Positions 25,995-34,816 of a stretch of DNA of 64,000 nucleotides are shown here, in pieces (the stretch's first letter is position 1; each line of letters opens with the position of its first letter). The translations under genes and the position numbers were made by a program. The DNA comes from Spirochaetes bacterium ADurb.Bin133 (lineage in GTDB: Bacteria > Spirochaetota > GWE2-31-10 > MWDO01), in contig MWDO01000005.1 in the NCBI GenBank assembly GCA_002070605.1, positions 27,234 through 91,233 of the forward strand, read 5' to 3'. The notes beneath the pieces were generated by a model that was not told where the DNA came from, made no database searches, and saw only the letters and a program-made list of their open reading frames with translations.

Positions 25995-27731
25995 TTACTT
26001 TATATCTTCAGCGCTAAATATCGCTTTAAATTTGCTTCCTTTTCCGGTTTCGCTTTCAACGAGTATTTTAGCGTTGTGATCAAGCGCTATATTTTTTACT
26101 ATCGATAGTCCCAGACCGGCTCCCCCTTTTTCTCTTGAGCGCGATTTATCGACTACGTAAAAACGGTTGAATATTTTGTCGAATTCGGATTTTGGTATGC
26201 CGACTCCCGAATCCGCCACTTCTACGACTATGGAGCCGTTATCTTTAAAAATATTAATCGATATCGACCCTTCCTCCGTATATTTAACGGCGTTATCGAT
26301 AAGGTTAATAAATAGTTGCTCGAGTTTGAAAGAGTCTCCGGTTATTTGCGGGAGATCGGATTCGTAGCGAAACTCAAGATCAAGGTTTTTATTTTTTAAT
26401 TTTATGCTAAAAATCGGCAGGATATCCTCGATAAGAGTTTTTAGATCGATTTTATCTGTAAGAGTATATTTTTTTTCGTCTAGTTTAGACAGTATAAGAA
26501 TATCTTTCACGATAGATATGAGTCTCTGAACGTTTTTATCTACAATAAGCATATATTTTTTTATTAGATTTATGTCGTTTTCTTCTAAAATTGTCTCTAC
26601 ATATCCGTTTATCGACGTTAAAGGAGTGTTTAGCTCGTGACCTAAGTTTGAGACGTACTCTTTTTTGATAGTATCAAGTTCGTTAATCTTTGTGACGTCG
26701 TAAAAAACTACGACAGTATCTTTAGAGCGACTTATATAGCTGACGCTAACGATGTATACTCTGTAGTTTATTATCATTTCGATATTTTCAAATTTTATTT
26801 GAGACGCGGCGTCGTTCAAAATATTTTCAAAATCGCGCTCTCTTAGTATTTCCCAGTAGTATTTATTTTCGGGGTTGTTATGCGAAACTATTTTTTTAAA
26901 ACTATCGTTGACTCTGGATATTTTCCCATCTTTATCGATAACCGCGATACCGTCTTTGATATTGCTTATAATATTGCGCAGTTCCTCTTTTTCGTTGGAA
27001 AGCTCTTCAAAAATATCGCGCAGTTTCTCAGTCATGCTGTTGAAACTATGAGCCAGAGTCGCGCTCTCAAAATTGTTATCAACGTCAAATTTTACGTTAA
27101 ATTCTCCTTCGGATACCCTTTTTGAAACATTGGAGAATTTTATAATGCTTTTCTTAAAATCAAAATAGATAAGAAGAATACAAACTACGGAAAGAATGGC
27201 TAAAATTAGCGTAAAAACCATAATATTTAAAGCGTATTTAAGAGTTATTTTGTTTATATTTTTTAGGAACGAACTTATTCTGATAAATCCGATTGTTTTA
27301 TCCTCTTCCGTTATTTTTTTGGCAATATACAGCATATCTTCGTTTAACGTAGAACTTCGTCTTGAGGAGACGCCTAAGCCGTTTTTCAAAGAGAGGGCGA
27401 TTTCGGGTCTGTCGAGGTGATTATCCATAAATTTAGGATTTTCGTCCGAGTCTGAAATAACCCGTCCGGATTCGTTTAAAATAGTTATACGAACGTTTAA
27501 TCTAGTTGAAACGTCTTTGATATATTCGTCCAGTTTGTCTGAATTATCGAACGGCTTGGATTTTAAATTATATTCAAGGATATTTATGATATTGGATAAA
27601 TTATCGGTAGCAATCGCGATATTATCCCTTTTAAGTTTTGGAACGTAAAAGATAGTTATAGTAATATAATATAGAACGACGAGCGCAATGAAAATTGATA
27701 AATATTTTATAACAATAGATTTATTCTTCAA
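25995..27731 (-). CDS. phoR: PhoR-type phosphate sensor histidine kinase
   Basis: 578 residues. Two membrane helices (about 9-28 and 165-187) enclose a periplasmic/extracytoplasmic sensing region of about 135 residues. A HAMP segment, a PAS domain (about 245-350), HisKA with the phospho-acceptor His in GHELNTPLTSING and a HATPase with NAVKYTEEG, DSGVGIP and GGAGLGLSIV follow. It phosphorylates the PhoB-type regulator encoded just upstream, overlapping it by 11 bp. Pairing with pst and phoU supports a phosphate-starvation role. Confidence 0.92.
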   Translation of the reverse strand: MKNKSIVIKYLSIFIALVVLYYITITIFYVPKLKRDNIAIATDNLSNIINILEYNLKSKPFDNSDKLDEYIKDVSTRLNVRITILNESGRVISDSDENPKFMDNHLDRPEIALSLKNGLGVSSRRSSTLNEDMLYIAKKITEEDKTIGFIRISSFLKNINKITLKYALNIMVFTLILAILSVVCILLIYFDFKKSIIKFSNVSKRVSEGEFNVKFDVDNNFESATLAHSFNSMTEKLRDIFEELSNEKEELRNIISNIKDGIAVIDKDGKISRVNDSFKKIVSHNNPENKYYWEILRERDFENILNDAASQIKFENIEMIINYRVYIVSVSYISRSKDTVVVFYDVTKINELDTIKKEYVSNLGHELNTPLTSINGYVETILEENDINLIKKYMLIVDKNVQRLISIVKDILILSKLDEKKYTLTDKIDLKTLIEDILPIFSIKLKNKNLDLEFRYESDLPQITGDSFKLEQLFINLIDNAVKYTEEGSISINIFKDNGSIVVEVADSGVGIPKSEFDKIFNRFYVVDKSRSREKGGAGLGLSIVKNIALDHNAKILVESETGKGSKFKAIFSAEDIK

Positions 27732-28431
27732 TTTTGTATCCCACTCCTCTCACATTTTTTATTATGGACCCTGCCGAACCGAGTTTTGTCCTAAGATGTT
27801 TGATATGGACGTCTATAGTTCTATCTAGAACGTCTTTTTCATCTCCCCACAACGAACTAAGCAGTTTATCTCTGGAAAAAACCCACCCTTTTTTCTTTGC
27901 CATTGTCGTTAATATGTTAAATTCTGTCGTAGTAAGATCTATTTTTTTATTATTCTCGTCATAAACTTCGTATTTATCCATATCTATCGTAAGAATTGAT
28001 CCGATTTTTAATATCTTACCGGAGTCGTTCGAATAATCCGTATATCGTCTCAATAAAGCTTTAATTCTTGCAAGTAATTCTTTTATAGAAAATGGTTTTG
28101 TAACGTAATCGTCCGCTCCTATTTCCAATCCGATAAGTTTGTCGCTTTCCTCCTGCTTAGCCGTCAGCATAATAATCGGTATACTCTTTAAATATTTGTC
28201 GCTTTTTATGATCTTGCATATTTCAAAACCGTCCATATCGGGCAGCATAATGTCCAAAATAATCGCGTCCGGGCGAGTTTGGTTCTTACCGGAACTATAC
28301 AATTCGAGACGATCTAAAAGAGATTTGCCGTCGTAAAATTTTATCGTTTTATAACCGTTTTTTTCCGCATTCAAAGTTATTAAATCGACAATATCTTTTT
28401 CGTCGTCGACAATAGCTATTAGTTCGTTCAT
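27721..28431 (-). CDS. phoB: PhoB-type OmpR-family response regulator
   Basis: 236 residues. Receiver domain with the acidic pair DDE, phospho-acceptor Asp in LDIMLPDMDGFE (about residue 60), the switch Thr in MLTAKQ and Lys in VTKPF. The C-terminal winged helix (about 140-236) ends RTIDVHIKHLRTKLG...VRGVGYKIEE, classic for OmpR/PhoB. It should bind Pho boxes; a candidate lies before pstS. The start is 11 bp after the phoU stop. Confidence 0.93.
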   Translation of the reverse strand: MNELIAIVDDEKDIVDLITLNAEKNGYKTIKFYDGKSLLDRLELYSSGKNQTRPDAIILDIMLPDMDGFEICKIIKSDKYLKSIPIIMLTAKQEESDKLIGLEIGADDYVTKPFSIKELLARIKALLRRYTDYSNDSGKILKIGSILTIDMDKYEVYDENNKKIDLTTTEFNILTTMAKKKGWVFSRDKLLSSLWGDEKDVLDRTIDVHIKHLRTKLGSAGSIIKNVRGVGYKIEE

Positions 28432-28442
28432 GTAATTTTCCT

Positions 28443-29102
28443 TTAAATATCGTCGTAACTGCTGTGCTTAATGATCTTACCTGTCGCTATATAAACGGTA
28501 TCTTCCGCTATATTTGTGGATAAATCCGCAACGCGCTCAAGATTATCCGATATTCTTATGAGATGAATAGAGCGCTCGATTGCATGAGGATCCGTAGCCA
28601 TATAGGTAATCAATTCGCGGATTATCTGGTCTCGCATTTCGTTTACTATATAATCGCTTCTACATATCTCAATTGCGCTCTCCGCGTCTTCGTTTACAAA
28701 TGCGTTTATACTTCCGTCGAGCATTTTTATCGTTTCGTCGGCTAACTTCGGTAAAGTTTTAAAAGGCTTAACGGCCGGTTTTGATATTAAATATAGAGCG
28801 CTCTCCGCGATGTTTACCGCGGAGTCGCCGATCCTTTCAAGATCTATTCCCATTTTGGATATCGTTATGACCGTTCGAAGATCTTTCGCTTCGGGATGAT
28901 ACAAAGCGAGAAGAGCGACGCATTTTTCATCGATCGATATGTCGTACTTATTTACAAGCTCTTCGTCCTCCTCTATAACCTCGTTCAATAATTTTCTGTT
29001 TTTCTCAACAAGACCCTTTATAGCTTTACCGATCATTTTCTCAATCGTCGCCGCTTGAAATAAAATGCTCTTTTTTAAATCTATAATTTTTGCGGTAATC
29101 AT
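28443..29102 (-). CDS. phoU: PhoU phosphate signalling protein
   Basis: 219 residues, all helical, two PhoU repeats of about 100 residues each. Each carries the metal-ligand helix motif: DLRTVITISKMGIDLERIGDSAVNIAE in the first, and DPHAIERSIHLIRISDNLERVADLSTNIAEDTVY in the second, where E/DxxxD spacing is intact. It couples transporter state to the PhoR kinase. It sits between pstB and phoB. Confidence 0.95.
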   Translation of the reverse strand: MITAKIIDLKKSILFQAATIEKMIGKAIKGLVEKNRKLLNEVIEEDEELVNKYDISIDEKCVALLALYHPEAKDLRTVITISKMGIDLERIGDSAVNIAESALYLISKPAVKPFKTLPKLADETIKMLDGSINAFVNEDAESAIEICRSDYIVNEMRDQIIRELITYMATDPHAIERSIHLIRISDNLERVADLSTNIAEDTVYIATGKIIKHSSYDDI

Positions 29103-29144
29103 AATGTTCTTTCTCCATAATATAATATCGACAATATAATAATA

Positions 29145-29903
29145 TTAACCGAATTTTCCGGTTAAAAATCTCTCCGTTTTTTCATTTTGCGGATTGGTAA
29201 AAACTTTTTCGGTAAGCCCAAACTCTATAAGTTCTCCCAAATACATAAACGTCGTATAATCCGATATTCTCCCCGCCTGACCGAGATTGTGAGTTACTAT
29301 AATTATCGTAACTTCATCTTTAAGCTCGACCAACAACTCCTCAATTTTTGAAGTGGATATCGGATCGAGAGCGGAGGTCGGCTCGTCCATAAGTATCGCT
29401 TCGGGTTTCATCGCCAAAGCGCGGGCTATACACAACCGCTGTTGTTGACCTCCGGACAAAAATGTTCCTCTTTTATGAAGGTCGCTTTTGACCTCTTCCC
29501 AGAGATTAACCTGTTTTAACGAATATTCGACCAGTTCGTCCGAATCCCCTCTTTTCATCTTAATTCCGTTAAGTTTATAACCGGCGATTACGTTATCGTA
29601 TATACTCATCGTAGGGAAAGGATTAGGTCTTTGGAATACCATGCCGATTTTTTTTCTGACCTCGATTGGATACATTTCCATTAAGTCCTCTCCGTACAAA
29701 TTAATTGAACCGGTAATCTTAACGGTCGGATCTATTTCATGTATGCGGTTTATACATCGCAGTAAAGTCGTCTTGCCGCATCCGGAAGGACCCATTATAG
29801 CCGTTATTTTATTTTTGTCAAAATCTACCGAGACATCTTTAACGGCTATTTTGTCTCCGTAATAGACGTTCAGATCTCTTACGCTTATAATTACGTTTTC
29901 CAT
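29145..29903 (-). CDS. pstB: Phosphate ABC transporter ATPase PstB
   Basis: 252 residues from the ATG at 29903 ([16 protein letters not shown]). The open frame extends 24 codons upstream, but those lie within the 3' end of pstA and do not look like protein. Walker [13 protein letters not shown]-loop VFQRPNPFP (diagnostic for PstB), signature [15 protein letters not shown], Walker [13 protein letters not shown] and switch His in IVTHN are all present. The start overlaps the pstA stop by 13 bp. Confidence 0.97.
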   Translation of the reverse strand: MENVIISVRDLNVYYGDKIAVKDVSVDFDKNKITAIMGPSGCGKTTLLRCINRIHEIDPTVKITGSINLYGEDLMEMYPIEVRKKIGMVFQRPNPFPTMSIYDNVIAGYKLNGIKMKRGDSDELVEYSLKQVNLWEEVKSDLHKRGTFLSGGQQQRLCIARALAMKPEAILMDEPTSALDPISTSKIEELLVELKDEVTIIIVTHNLGQAGRISDYTTFMYLGELIEFGLTEKVFTNPQNEKTERFLTGKFG

Positions 29904-30730
29904 TTTTTTACCGCCAGTTTTGTTATTATATTTAATATTAATATCGTCGCGACTAAAACAAGCGAAGCCCCCCAAGCGACGGTATGCGAATCGGGATACG
30001 GCGACGTCGCGTAGTTGAAAATGAGGTGCGGAAGAGAAGCGATCGACTTTGTCATATCGACGTTGAAGAAGTTATTGCCGTACGCCGTAAAGAGAAGCGG
30101 AGCGGTTTCGCCCGCTATACGCGCGATTCCCAGCAGTATACCCGATAAGATACCGCTAAAAGCCGTCGGCAATACTATTCTTAAAATTGTTTTGTAATAT
30201 GGAACTCCTAAAGCGAACGACGCCTCTTTCAATATAAGGGGAGTCATCTTTACCGTCTCTTCGGTAGACTTGACTATTACGGGAAGCATCATTAACGCGA
30301 GGGCGACGCTTCCGGAAATACCCGAAAATTTCCCCGTTGTCCGAACGAGCCATATATAAGATACAAGTCCGAAGATTATAGAGGGAATTCCCTGTAAAAT
30401 CTCTATACATTGTTGAATAATAAAAGTTGTTACCCCTTTTTCATTCTCGGCAAGATACGTTCCGGCGAGGACTCCGATTGGAACGGATATAAACGTTGCA
30501 AACGCGACTAAAAGCGCCGTCCCTACGACGTTAGATAAAATTCCGCCGGAAATGGAGCCGTAAGGGGGAGTTTTAATCGAAGTCAAAAATTCCCAATTTA
30601 TAGCGGATATACCTTTTTGGACTATCATAAATATTATCAGAATAAGAGGGATAATAAGAGTTAGAGCGAAAAAGAATATAAAAACCTCGAATATTTTGTT
30701 AACGACCTTCCTAAAAGTTATTGACCTCAT
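29891..30730 (-). CDS. pstA: Phosphate ABC transporter permease PstA
   Basis: 279 residues, six predicted membrane helices, and the EAA-like coupling loop [29 protein letters not shown] in the cytoplasmic loop. GLVSYIWLV and [10 protein letters not shown] are typical of PstA. It forms the channel heterodimer with PstC. The gene begins 27 bp after the pstC stop. Confidence 0.95.
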   Translation of the reverse strand: MRSITFRKVVNKIFEVFIFFFALTLIIPLILIIFMIVQKGISAINWEFLTSIKTPPYGSISGGILSNVVGTALLVAFATFISVPIGVLAGTYLAENEKGVTTFIIQQCIEILQGIPSIIFGLVSYIWLVRTTGKFSGISGSVALALMMLPVIVKSTEETVKMTPLILKEASFALGVPYYKTILRIVLPTAFSGILSGILLGIARIAGETAPLLFTAYGNNFFNVDMTKSIASLPHLIFNYATSPYPDSHTVAWGASLVLVATILILNIITKLAVKKWKT

Positions 30731-30757
30731 ATTTTACTTAAAACTCCATATCATATA

Positions 30758-31726
30758 CTATTTAACGCTGAATTTTTTAATTATATACTTTCCGGTAAAA
30801 TTTATTACCGCGCTTATTACCATTAGGATAAACCCCAATTCTATCAAAGAGGACATCATTAACCCGTCGGCTTCGTTAAAGTTATTCGCTATGACGCTCG
30901 CGATCGTGTTAGCCGGACTTAATAGCCCCGACGGCAGTTCGTTTCTATTCCCGATAACCATCGTTACCGCCATCGTCTCTCCGAGCGCTCTGCCCAGCGA
31001 CAGGACTATTCCCGCAAATATTCCGGAAAAGGCGTATGGAAGAACAATCGTCGTAATTACTTCGAATTTTGTCGCCCCCAAAGCGTACGCCGCCTCTTGT
31101 AAATCTTTTGGAACTAAATCTATAACCTCTCTGCTTATCGAAGCGCAATAGGGGACTATCATAATCGCTAAAACGATCGACGAAGTTAATACTCCGTATC
31201 CGACTACCTCGATTCCAAAAAGCCATTTGGCTACGTTCTTTACTAACGGCGAGAGAAACATAAATCCCCAAAAACCGTATATAACGGAAGGAATTCCCGC
31301 TAAAAGCTCCGTTACGATTTTTACGGCGTTTGCGAGGAATCCCCTTTTGAGATATTGCGACAGCAGTATAGATATAGACATAGAAAACGGCAACGATATT
31401 GCCAGCGCTATAAGCGAAGTCAATAGCGTTCCGACAATAAACGCTAACGCGCCATAAACGTCCGCTCTGGGATCCCAGACGCTTGACGTAAAAAAGCCGA
31501 ATCCAAATTTCTTTATGGACGGAAGCGCCGATATAAAAAGCGTCGCTAAAAAAGCTACAATCAGAATTATAATAAAATATCCCGACGATTTTAACAGCGA
31601 GTTAAATATTGTATCTCCGATTTTAGCTTTTAATAATAAAGGACTAAACGCGAAAGTTTTTCGACTTTCGCGTTTAGTTTCGGATTTAATACTTTTACTT
31701 TTATTTTTTAATAAGTTTTTTTCCAT
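30758..31726 (-). CDS. pstC: Phosphate ABC transporter permease PstC
   Basis: 322 residues with a basic 25-residue N-terminal tail before the first membrane helix. The coupling loop EAAYALGATKFEVITTIVLPYAFSGIFAGI is present. The start overlaps the end of pstS by 26 bp and has no ribosome site of its own, suggesting translational coupling. A perfect stem-loop lies in its codons 16-28 (31642-31679). No alternative in-frame start exists beyond it before the first helix. Confidence 0.94.
   Translation of the reverse strand: MEKNLLKNKSKSIKSETKRESRKTFAFSPLLLKAKIGDTIFNSLLKSSGYFIIILIVAFLATLFISALPSIKKFGFGFFTSSVWDPRADVYGALAFIVGTLLTSLIALAISLPFSMSISILLSQYLKRGFLANAVKIVTELLAGIPSVIYGFWGFMFLSPLVKNVAKWLFGIEVVGYGVLTSSIVLAIMIVPYCASISREVIDLVPKDLQEAAYALGATKFEVITTIVLPYAFSGIFAGIVLSLGRALGETMAVTMVIGNRNELPSGLLSPANTIASVIANNFNEADGLMMSSLIELGFILMVISAVINFTGKYIIKKFSVK
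31642..31679 (-). other. Perfect stem-loop just after the pstS stop, inside the 5' end of pstC
   Basis: ACTAAACGCGAAAG and CTTTCGCGTTTAGT are exact complements around an 8-nt loop. On the operon's coding strand the hairpin starts about 22 nt after the pstS stop codon. It has no proper T-run, so it looks more like an mRNA stabiliser or processing site than a terminator. Confidence 0.7.
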
Positions 31727-32756
31727 CGTAAGTAACAGATTTTAACAAATTTTCTACTTTTTCTACAGCTTTTACCGGCAACGGCGCGTAATCAAGCGTT
31801 GAACAAATCGTTTGTCCTTCGTGAGTCATCCACCATAACGCGTCGACAAGCGCTTTTGCGACCGCCTGACTTCTTTCGTTGTAATTTTGCTCTTTGTATA
31901 TCAATATCCAGGTAAAACTGCTTATCGGATATCCGTCCGGAGCGTCGGTGTCCGTTATAGACGCCTTAGTGTGATCCGGAATCTCTACCTGAGCCGACGC
32001 GCTCGTCGATTCTAACGACGGGGTTACGAAGTTTCCGCTCTTATTTTTGACTATACCGTAAGACATTTTATTTTGCAAAGCGTAAATCAACTCTACGTAA
32101 CCGATCGCGCCGCTTGTTTGAGATACGAGTCCGGATACTCCGGGATTGCCTTTGCCGGATATGCCGACGGGCCACGTAACGGAGTTGCCTCGTCCGATTT
32201 TAGTCGCAAACTCTTCGCTCACTTTTGACAGATAGTCGGTGAATATAAACGAAGTTCCGGAGCCGTCCGCTCTTGAAACGACCGTGATGTTTAGGTCCGG
32301 TAAACTAGCGTCTGGATTGAGAGCCGAGATTTTAGGATCGTTCCACTTAGCGATTTTTCCTAAGAAAATATCGGATAACAACGCCGAGTCGAATTTCAAT
32401 TGAGGATTTCCGGGAATGTTGTAAGTAACTACAACCGCGCCGAGACTAGTCGGTATGTGAAAAATTTCGCTGCCGATCTCTTTCTCTTTTTCATCCGAAA
32501 GAAAAGCGTCGGTTCCCCCAAAATCGACTGTTTTAGCGGTAATCTGCTTTATTCCGCCGCCCGAGCCGATCCCTTGATAGTTAATCTTGGTTCCGGTTTT
32601 TTGATAATACTCGTCAAACATTTTTTGATACAGCGGCATTGGGAATGTCGCTCCCGCCCCCATCAATTCGACGGGTTGAGTTTCCGATTTTTTGCATCCG
32701 GTCGCGATTAATGCGACTGCTAAAGATGCGGCTAATAATTTTTTTAATAATTTCAT
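31701..32756 (-). CDS. pstS: Phosphate-binding lipoprotein PstS
   Basis: 351 residues. Signal with lipobox ATGC (Cys21). The mature part shows GAGATFPMPLYQ near the N-terminus, YQGIGSGGGIKQI, VDFGGTDAFLS and SRADGSGTSFIFTDYL, the standard phosphate-binding loops of PstS, and later GNPGVSGLVSQTSGAIGYVEL. It captures phosphate outside the inner membrane and delivers it to PstCA. AAGGAG lies upstream at good spacing. First gene of the operon, behind the Pho-box-like site at 32833-32849. Confidence 0.96.
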   Translation of the reverse strand: MKLLKKLLAASLAVALIATGCKKSETQPVELMGAGATFPMPLYQKMFDEYYQKTGTKINYQGIGSGGGIKQITAKTVDFGGTDAFLSDEKEKEIGSEIFHIPTSLGAVVVTYNIPGNPQLKFDSALLSDIFLGKIAKWNDPKISALNPDASLPDLNITVVSRADGSGTSFIFTDYLSKVSEEFATKIGRGNSVTWPVGISGKGNPGVSGLVSQTSGAIGYVELIYALQNKMSYGIVKNKSGNFVTPSLESTSASAQVEIPDHTKASITDTDAPDGYPISSFTWILIYKEQNYNERSQAVAKALVDALWWMTHEGQTICSTLDYAPLPVKAVEKVENLLKSVTYDGKKLIKK

Positions 32757-32805
32757 TGTTTTTCTCCTTTATGAAATAATTTATTTCGCATAAGGAAACT
32801 AATGT

Positions 32806-32849
32806 ATAATAGTTAGTTTTATATAAAAGAATTGTTAATTTTTGGTTAA
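32806..32849 (-). promoter_or_regulatory. Pho-box-like direct repeat and -10 element before pstS
   Basis: On the minus strand TTAACC (32849-32844), five A residues and TTAACA (32838-32833) form a direct repeat with an 11-bp period, the layout of TTAACA-type Pho boxes. TATTAT (32811-32806) lies 21 bp downstream as a -10 element, with the ATG about 50 bp further. No good -35 hexamer is seen, as expected for an activator-dependent promoter. Confidence 0.6.
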
Positions 32850-32883
32850 TTTTCTAAATATTTTTTTTAGGATTTAAGCGCGG

Positions 32884-33207
32884 GCGGCGCCCGTCGGTTT
32901 TTTTGGGTTGGAGAATTGACGCATATGTGTCAAAAAAATTTCGACGCAGACGCATATGTGTCAAATATGGATTGACACATATGAACTGCATATATACCAC
33001 GCCGTCGCCGCGCCTTGATAAATGAACCGACTCATATGTGTCAAAAAAAAATCGACGCGTATGCGTCGCGTCGATAACGCGCGACAATTGTCGCAAAAAA
33101 ATTCGACGCGTATGAAGCAAATATGAATTGACACATATGGCGTTAAGGAGGAATTCGACGCATATGCGTTAAAAATTTTTCATTCCCCCAAGAAACCGAC
33201 GGGGCGC
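32884..33207 (+). repeat. CATATG array R6 with terminal inverted arms
   Basis: Left arm GCGCCCGTCGGTTTTTTTGGG (32887-32907) and right arm CCCCAAGAAACCGACGGGGCGC (33186-33207) are near-perfect inverted copies. Between them are CATATG centres at about 32922, 32952, 32979, 33034, 33137 and 33170, the TCGATAACGCG-CGACAATTGTCG module at 33071-33093, and variants with CGTATGCG. It fills the gap between pstS and the SpoIIE gene. At the right edge GAAACCGAC and GTCGGTTTC (33192-33216) also form a hairpin. Confidence 0.85.
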
Positions 33208-33238
33208 GTCGGTTTCTACAAATCTTATGGAAATAATC

Positions 33239-34477
33239 TTAATTTTTTCTGAGCAATATAAAAGTTATGTCGTCCTGTTGATGAGAGGTTCCTTTAAAAA
33301 TCCTTATATCTTCAAAAAACGTTTTTTTTATTTTTCTTAAATCGTTTTGCGAATTTTTCTTTAATACTCTGACGAAGTTTCTAACTCCATACTCTTCGTC
33401 CCGCGCATTTCTTTGGTCGGTAACGCCGTCTGTAATCAGCGCCAACAGATCGTTTTTGTTTAACGTAAAAGAGTCTTTTTTAACCGTAACGTCTTCGACT
33501 AATCCTATCGCAAGGTTATAATTTTTTGTTTCGAGAATTCCGTATTTGTTATCTCTAGCCAAAAAAAGATTGGACTTGCCCATGCAATGCCCCATATCAA
33601 ATATATTAATCTTTCCGGTTTCTTCATTAAACGTTATAAATAATCCCGTTAGATATTTTTCAAGTTTGAAAGTGTTATAGATATATTTATTTAGAGAGAT
33701 AATAAAATCTTTCAAACCTTTGCTGAAGTCGTACGCTTCAAACATACCTCCGACAATCGCGGATATTAATGACGCCGATATGCCTTTTCCGCAAACGTCG
33801 CATATCGCCATAATCCATTTGCGTTCGCCGATTTTTTTTATTGTATAAAAATCGCCTCCTACTCCTTTTGCCATTCTCGACGCCCCTATGGCGGAAAAAT
33901 TGGCGTTTTCGATATAATCTTCATCTTTAACAATGTTCATTTGTAGATTTTTGGCGAGATTAATGTCGTTTTGAGTAATTTCCGACAGGTACATCAAAAG
34001 ATCTTTTGTCGAGAAAATTCCATGAAATTTTTTTTGGTCGTCTTCCAGAACGTAATACGTAATATTTGACCGATATAATTCGTTTTTTAACTCTTCGGCG
34101 ATACCGAAAATATTTTTGTTTGAATTAAAAATTCGCGCTTCTTTTGCAACTTCATAGACGGTTTTCCTTTTGTATATATCCCGACCGAAATTTTTACCCA
34201 ATTTATCAAACAACTCTCTTCTTATTACTATACCTTCGATATTAAAGTCGTCGTCGACGACGCCGATCGTATGAACGCTCTCCATTTTATCCAAGTCCAT
34301 GGATAACGCTTCGATTGTAGAATTTTTATTGACGCAATAGAAACTACTGCAAATTCTACTTATCGATTCTCCTAACGGAACAATCGGTTTTTTTAATATT
34401 AAAGAGTTAGTCGCGTCGTTTTTAATTACGTCGTTTTTAATTACGTCTTTATAGTCTTTTTCTAAAACATTGGTCAT
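33239..34477 (-). CDS. CBS-domain SpoIIE/RsbU-type Ser/Thr phosphatase
   Basis: 412 residues from the ATG at 34477, preceded by AAGGAG at 7 nt; a longer frame starts nine codons earlier without such a site. A tandem DVIKND repeat lies near the N-terminus. Residues about 40-180 look like a CBS pair (VHTIGVVDDDFNIEGIVIRRE and FHGIFSTKDLLMYLS). The PPM-type phosphatase domain has GVGGDFYTI, AICDVCGKGISASL, DMGHCMG, ALITDGVTDQRN and QDDITFILL, so the metal-binding Asp and Gly residues are kept. It probably dephosphorylates an anti-sigma antagonist or similar target in answer to a nucleotide sensed by the CBS domains. No partner-switch genes are adjacent. Confidence 0.85.
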   Translation of the reverse strand: MTNVLEKDYKDVIKNDVIKNDATNSLILKKPIVPLGESISRICSSFYCVNKNSTIEALSMDLDKMESVHTIGVVDDDFNIEGIVIRRELFDKLGKNFGRDIYKRKTVYEVAKEARIFNSNKNIFGIAEELKNELYRSNITYYVLEDDQKKFHGIFSTKDLLMYLSEITQNDINLAKNLQMNIVKDEDYIENANFSAIGASRMAKGVGGDFYTIKKIGERKWIMAICDVCGKGISASLISAIVGGMFEAYDFSKGLKDFIISLNKYIYNTFKLEKYLTGLFITFNEETGKINIFDMGHCMGKSNLFLARDNKYGILETKNYNLAIGLVEDVTVKKDSFTLNKNDLLALITDGVTDQRNARDEEYGVRNFVRVLKKNSQNDLRKIKKTFFEDIRIFKGTSHQQDDITFILLRKN

Positions 34478-34690
34478 GTAATACTCCTTGATTTTATTTT
34501 TCAAGAATAATGTTTATTTGTTAAGGTTGTATAAAAAAACGGCTAATATTGAGGTAAAAAATGGAATAGCGCATAATATTTTTTGATTATTAACTAAATA
34601 TTTATTTTAAATTAATTATTTAAAACTATTTATATCAAGTAATTTATTATTAGTAATACTTTTTTAAGTAATTACTTCCTTCTTTCTTCC

Positions 34691-34732
34691 AAAACGGCGC
34701 TTGGCGGGAATGTTTTTTCAGAGCGCCGTTTT
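34691..34732 (+). terminator. Orphan terminator-like hairpin in a divergent intergenic region
   Basis: AAAACGGCGCT (34691-34701) and AGCGCCGTTTT (34722-34732) are exact complements with a 20-nt loop, followed by CTATTTATTTAAA. It lies between divergent genes, where no known transcript should end, so it may close a small RNA or leader. The remainder of 34505-34816 is AT-rich with nothing else recognisable. Confidence 0.55.
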
Positions 34733-34816
34733 CTATTTATTTAAATAAAAATAAAAAAAATAATATTTTAAGGTAATCTTTATTAAAAATTAACATACGT
34801 TTATTAATATTTGTTT

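Noticed and set aside
34505..34816. c-di-GMP riboswitch before the EAL-GGDEF gene
   Set aside because: Looked for because of the downstream gene and the orphan hairpin, but none of the conserved riboswitch words is present.
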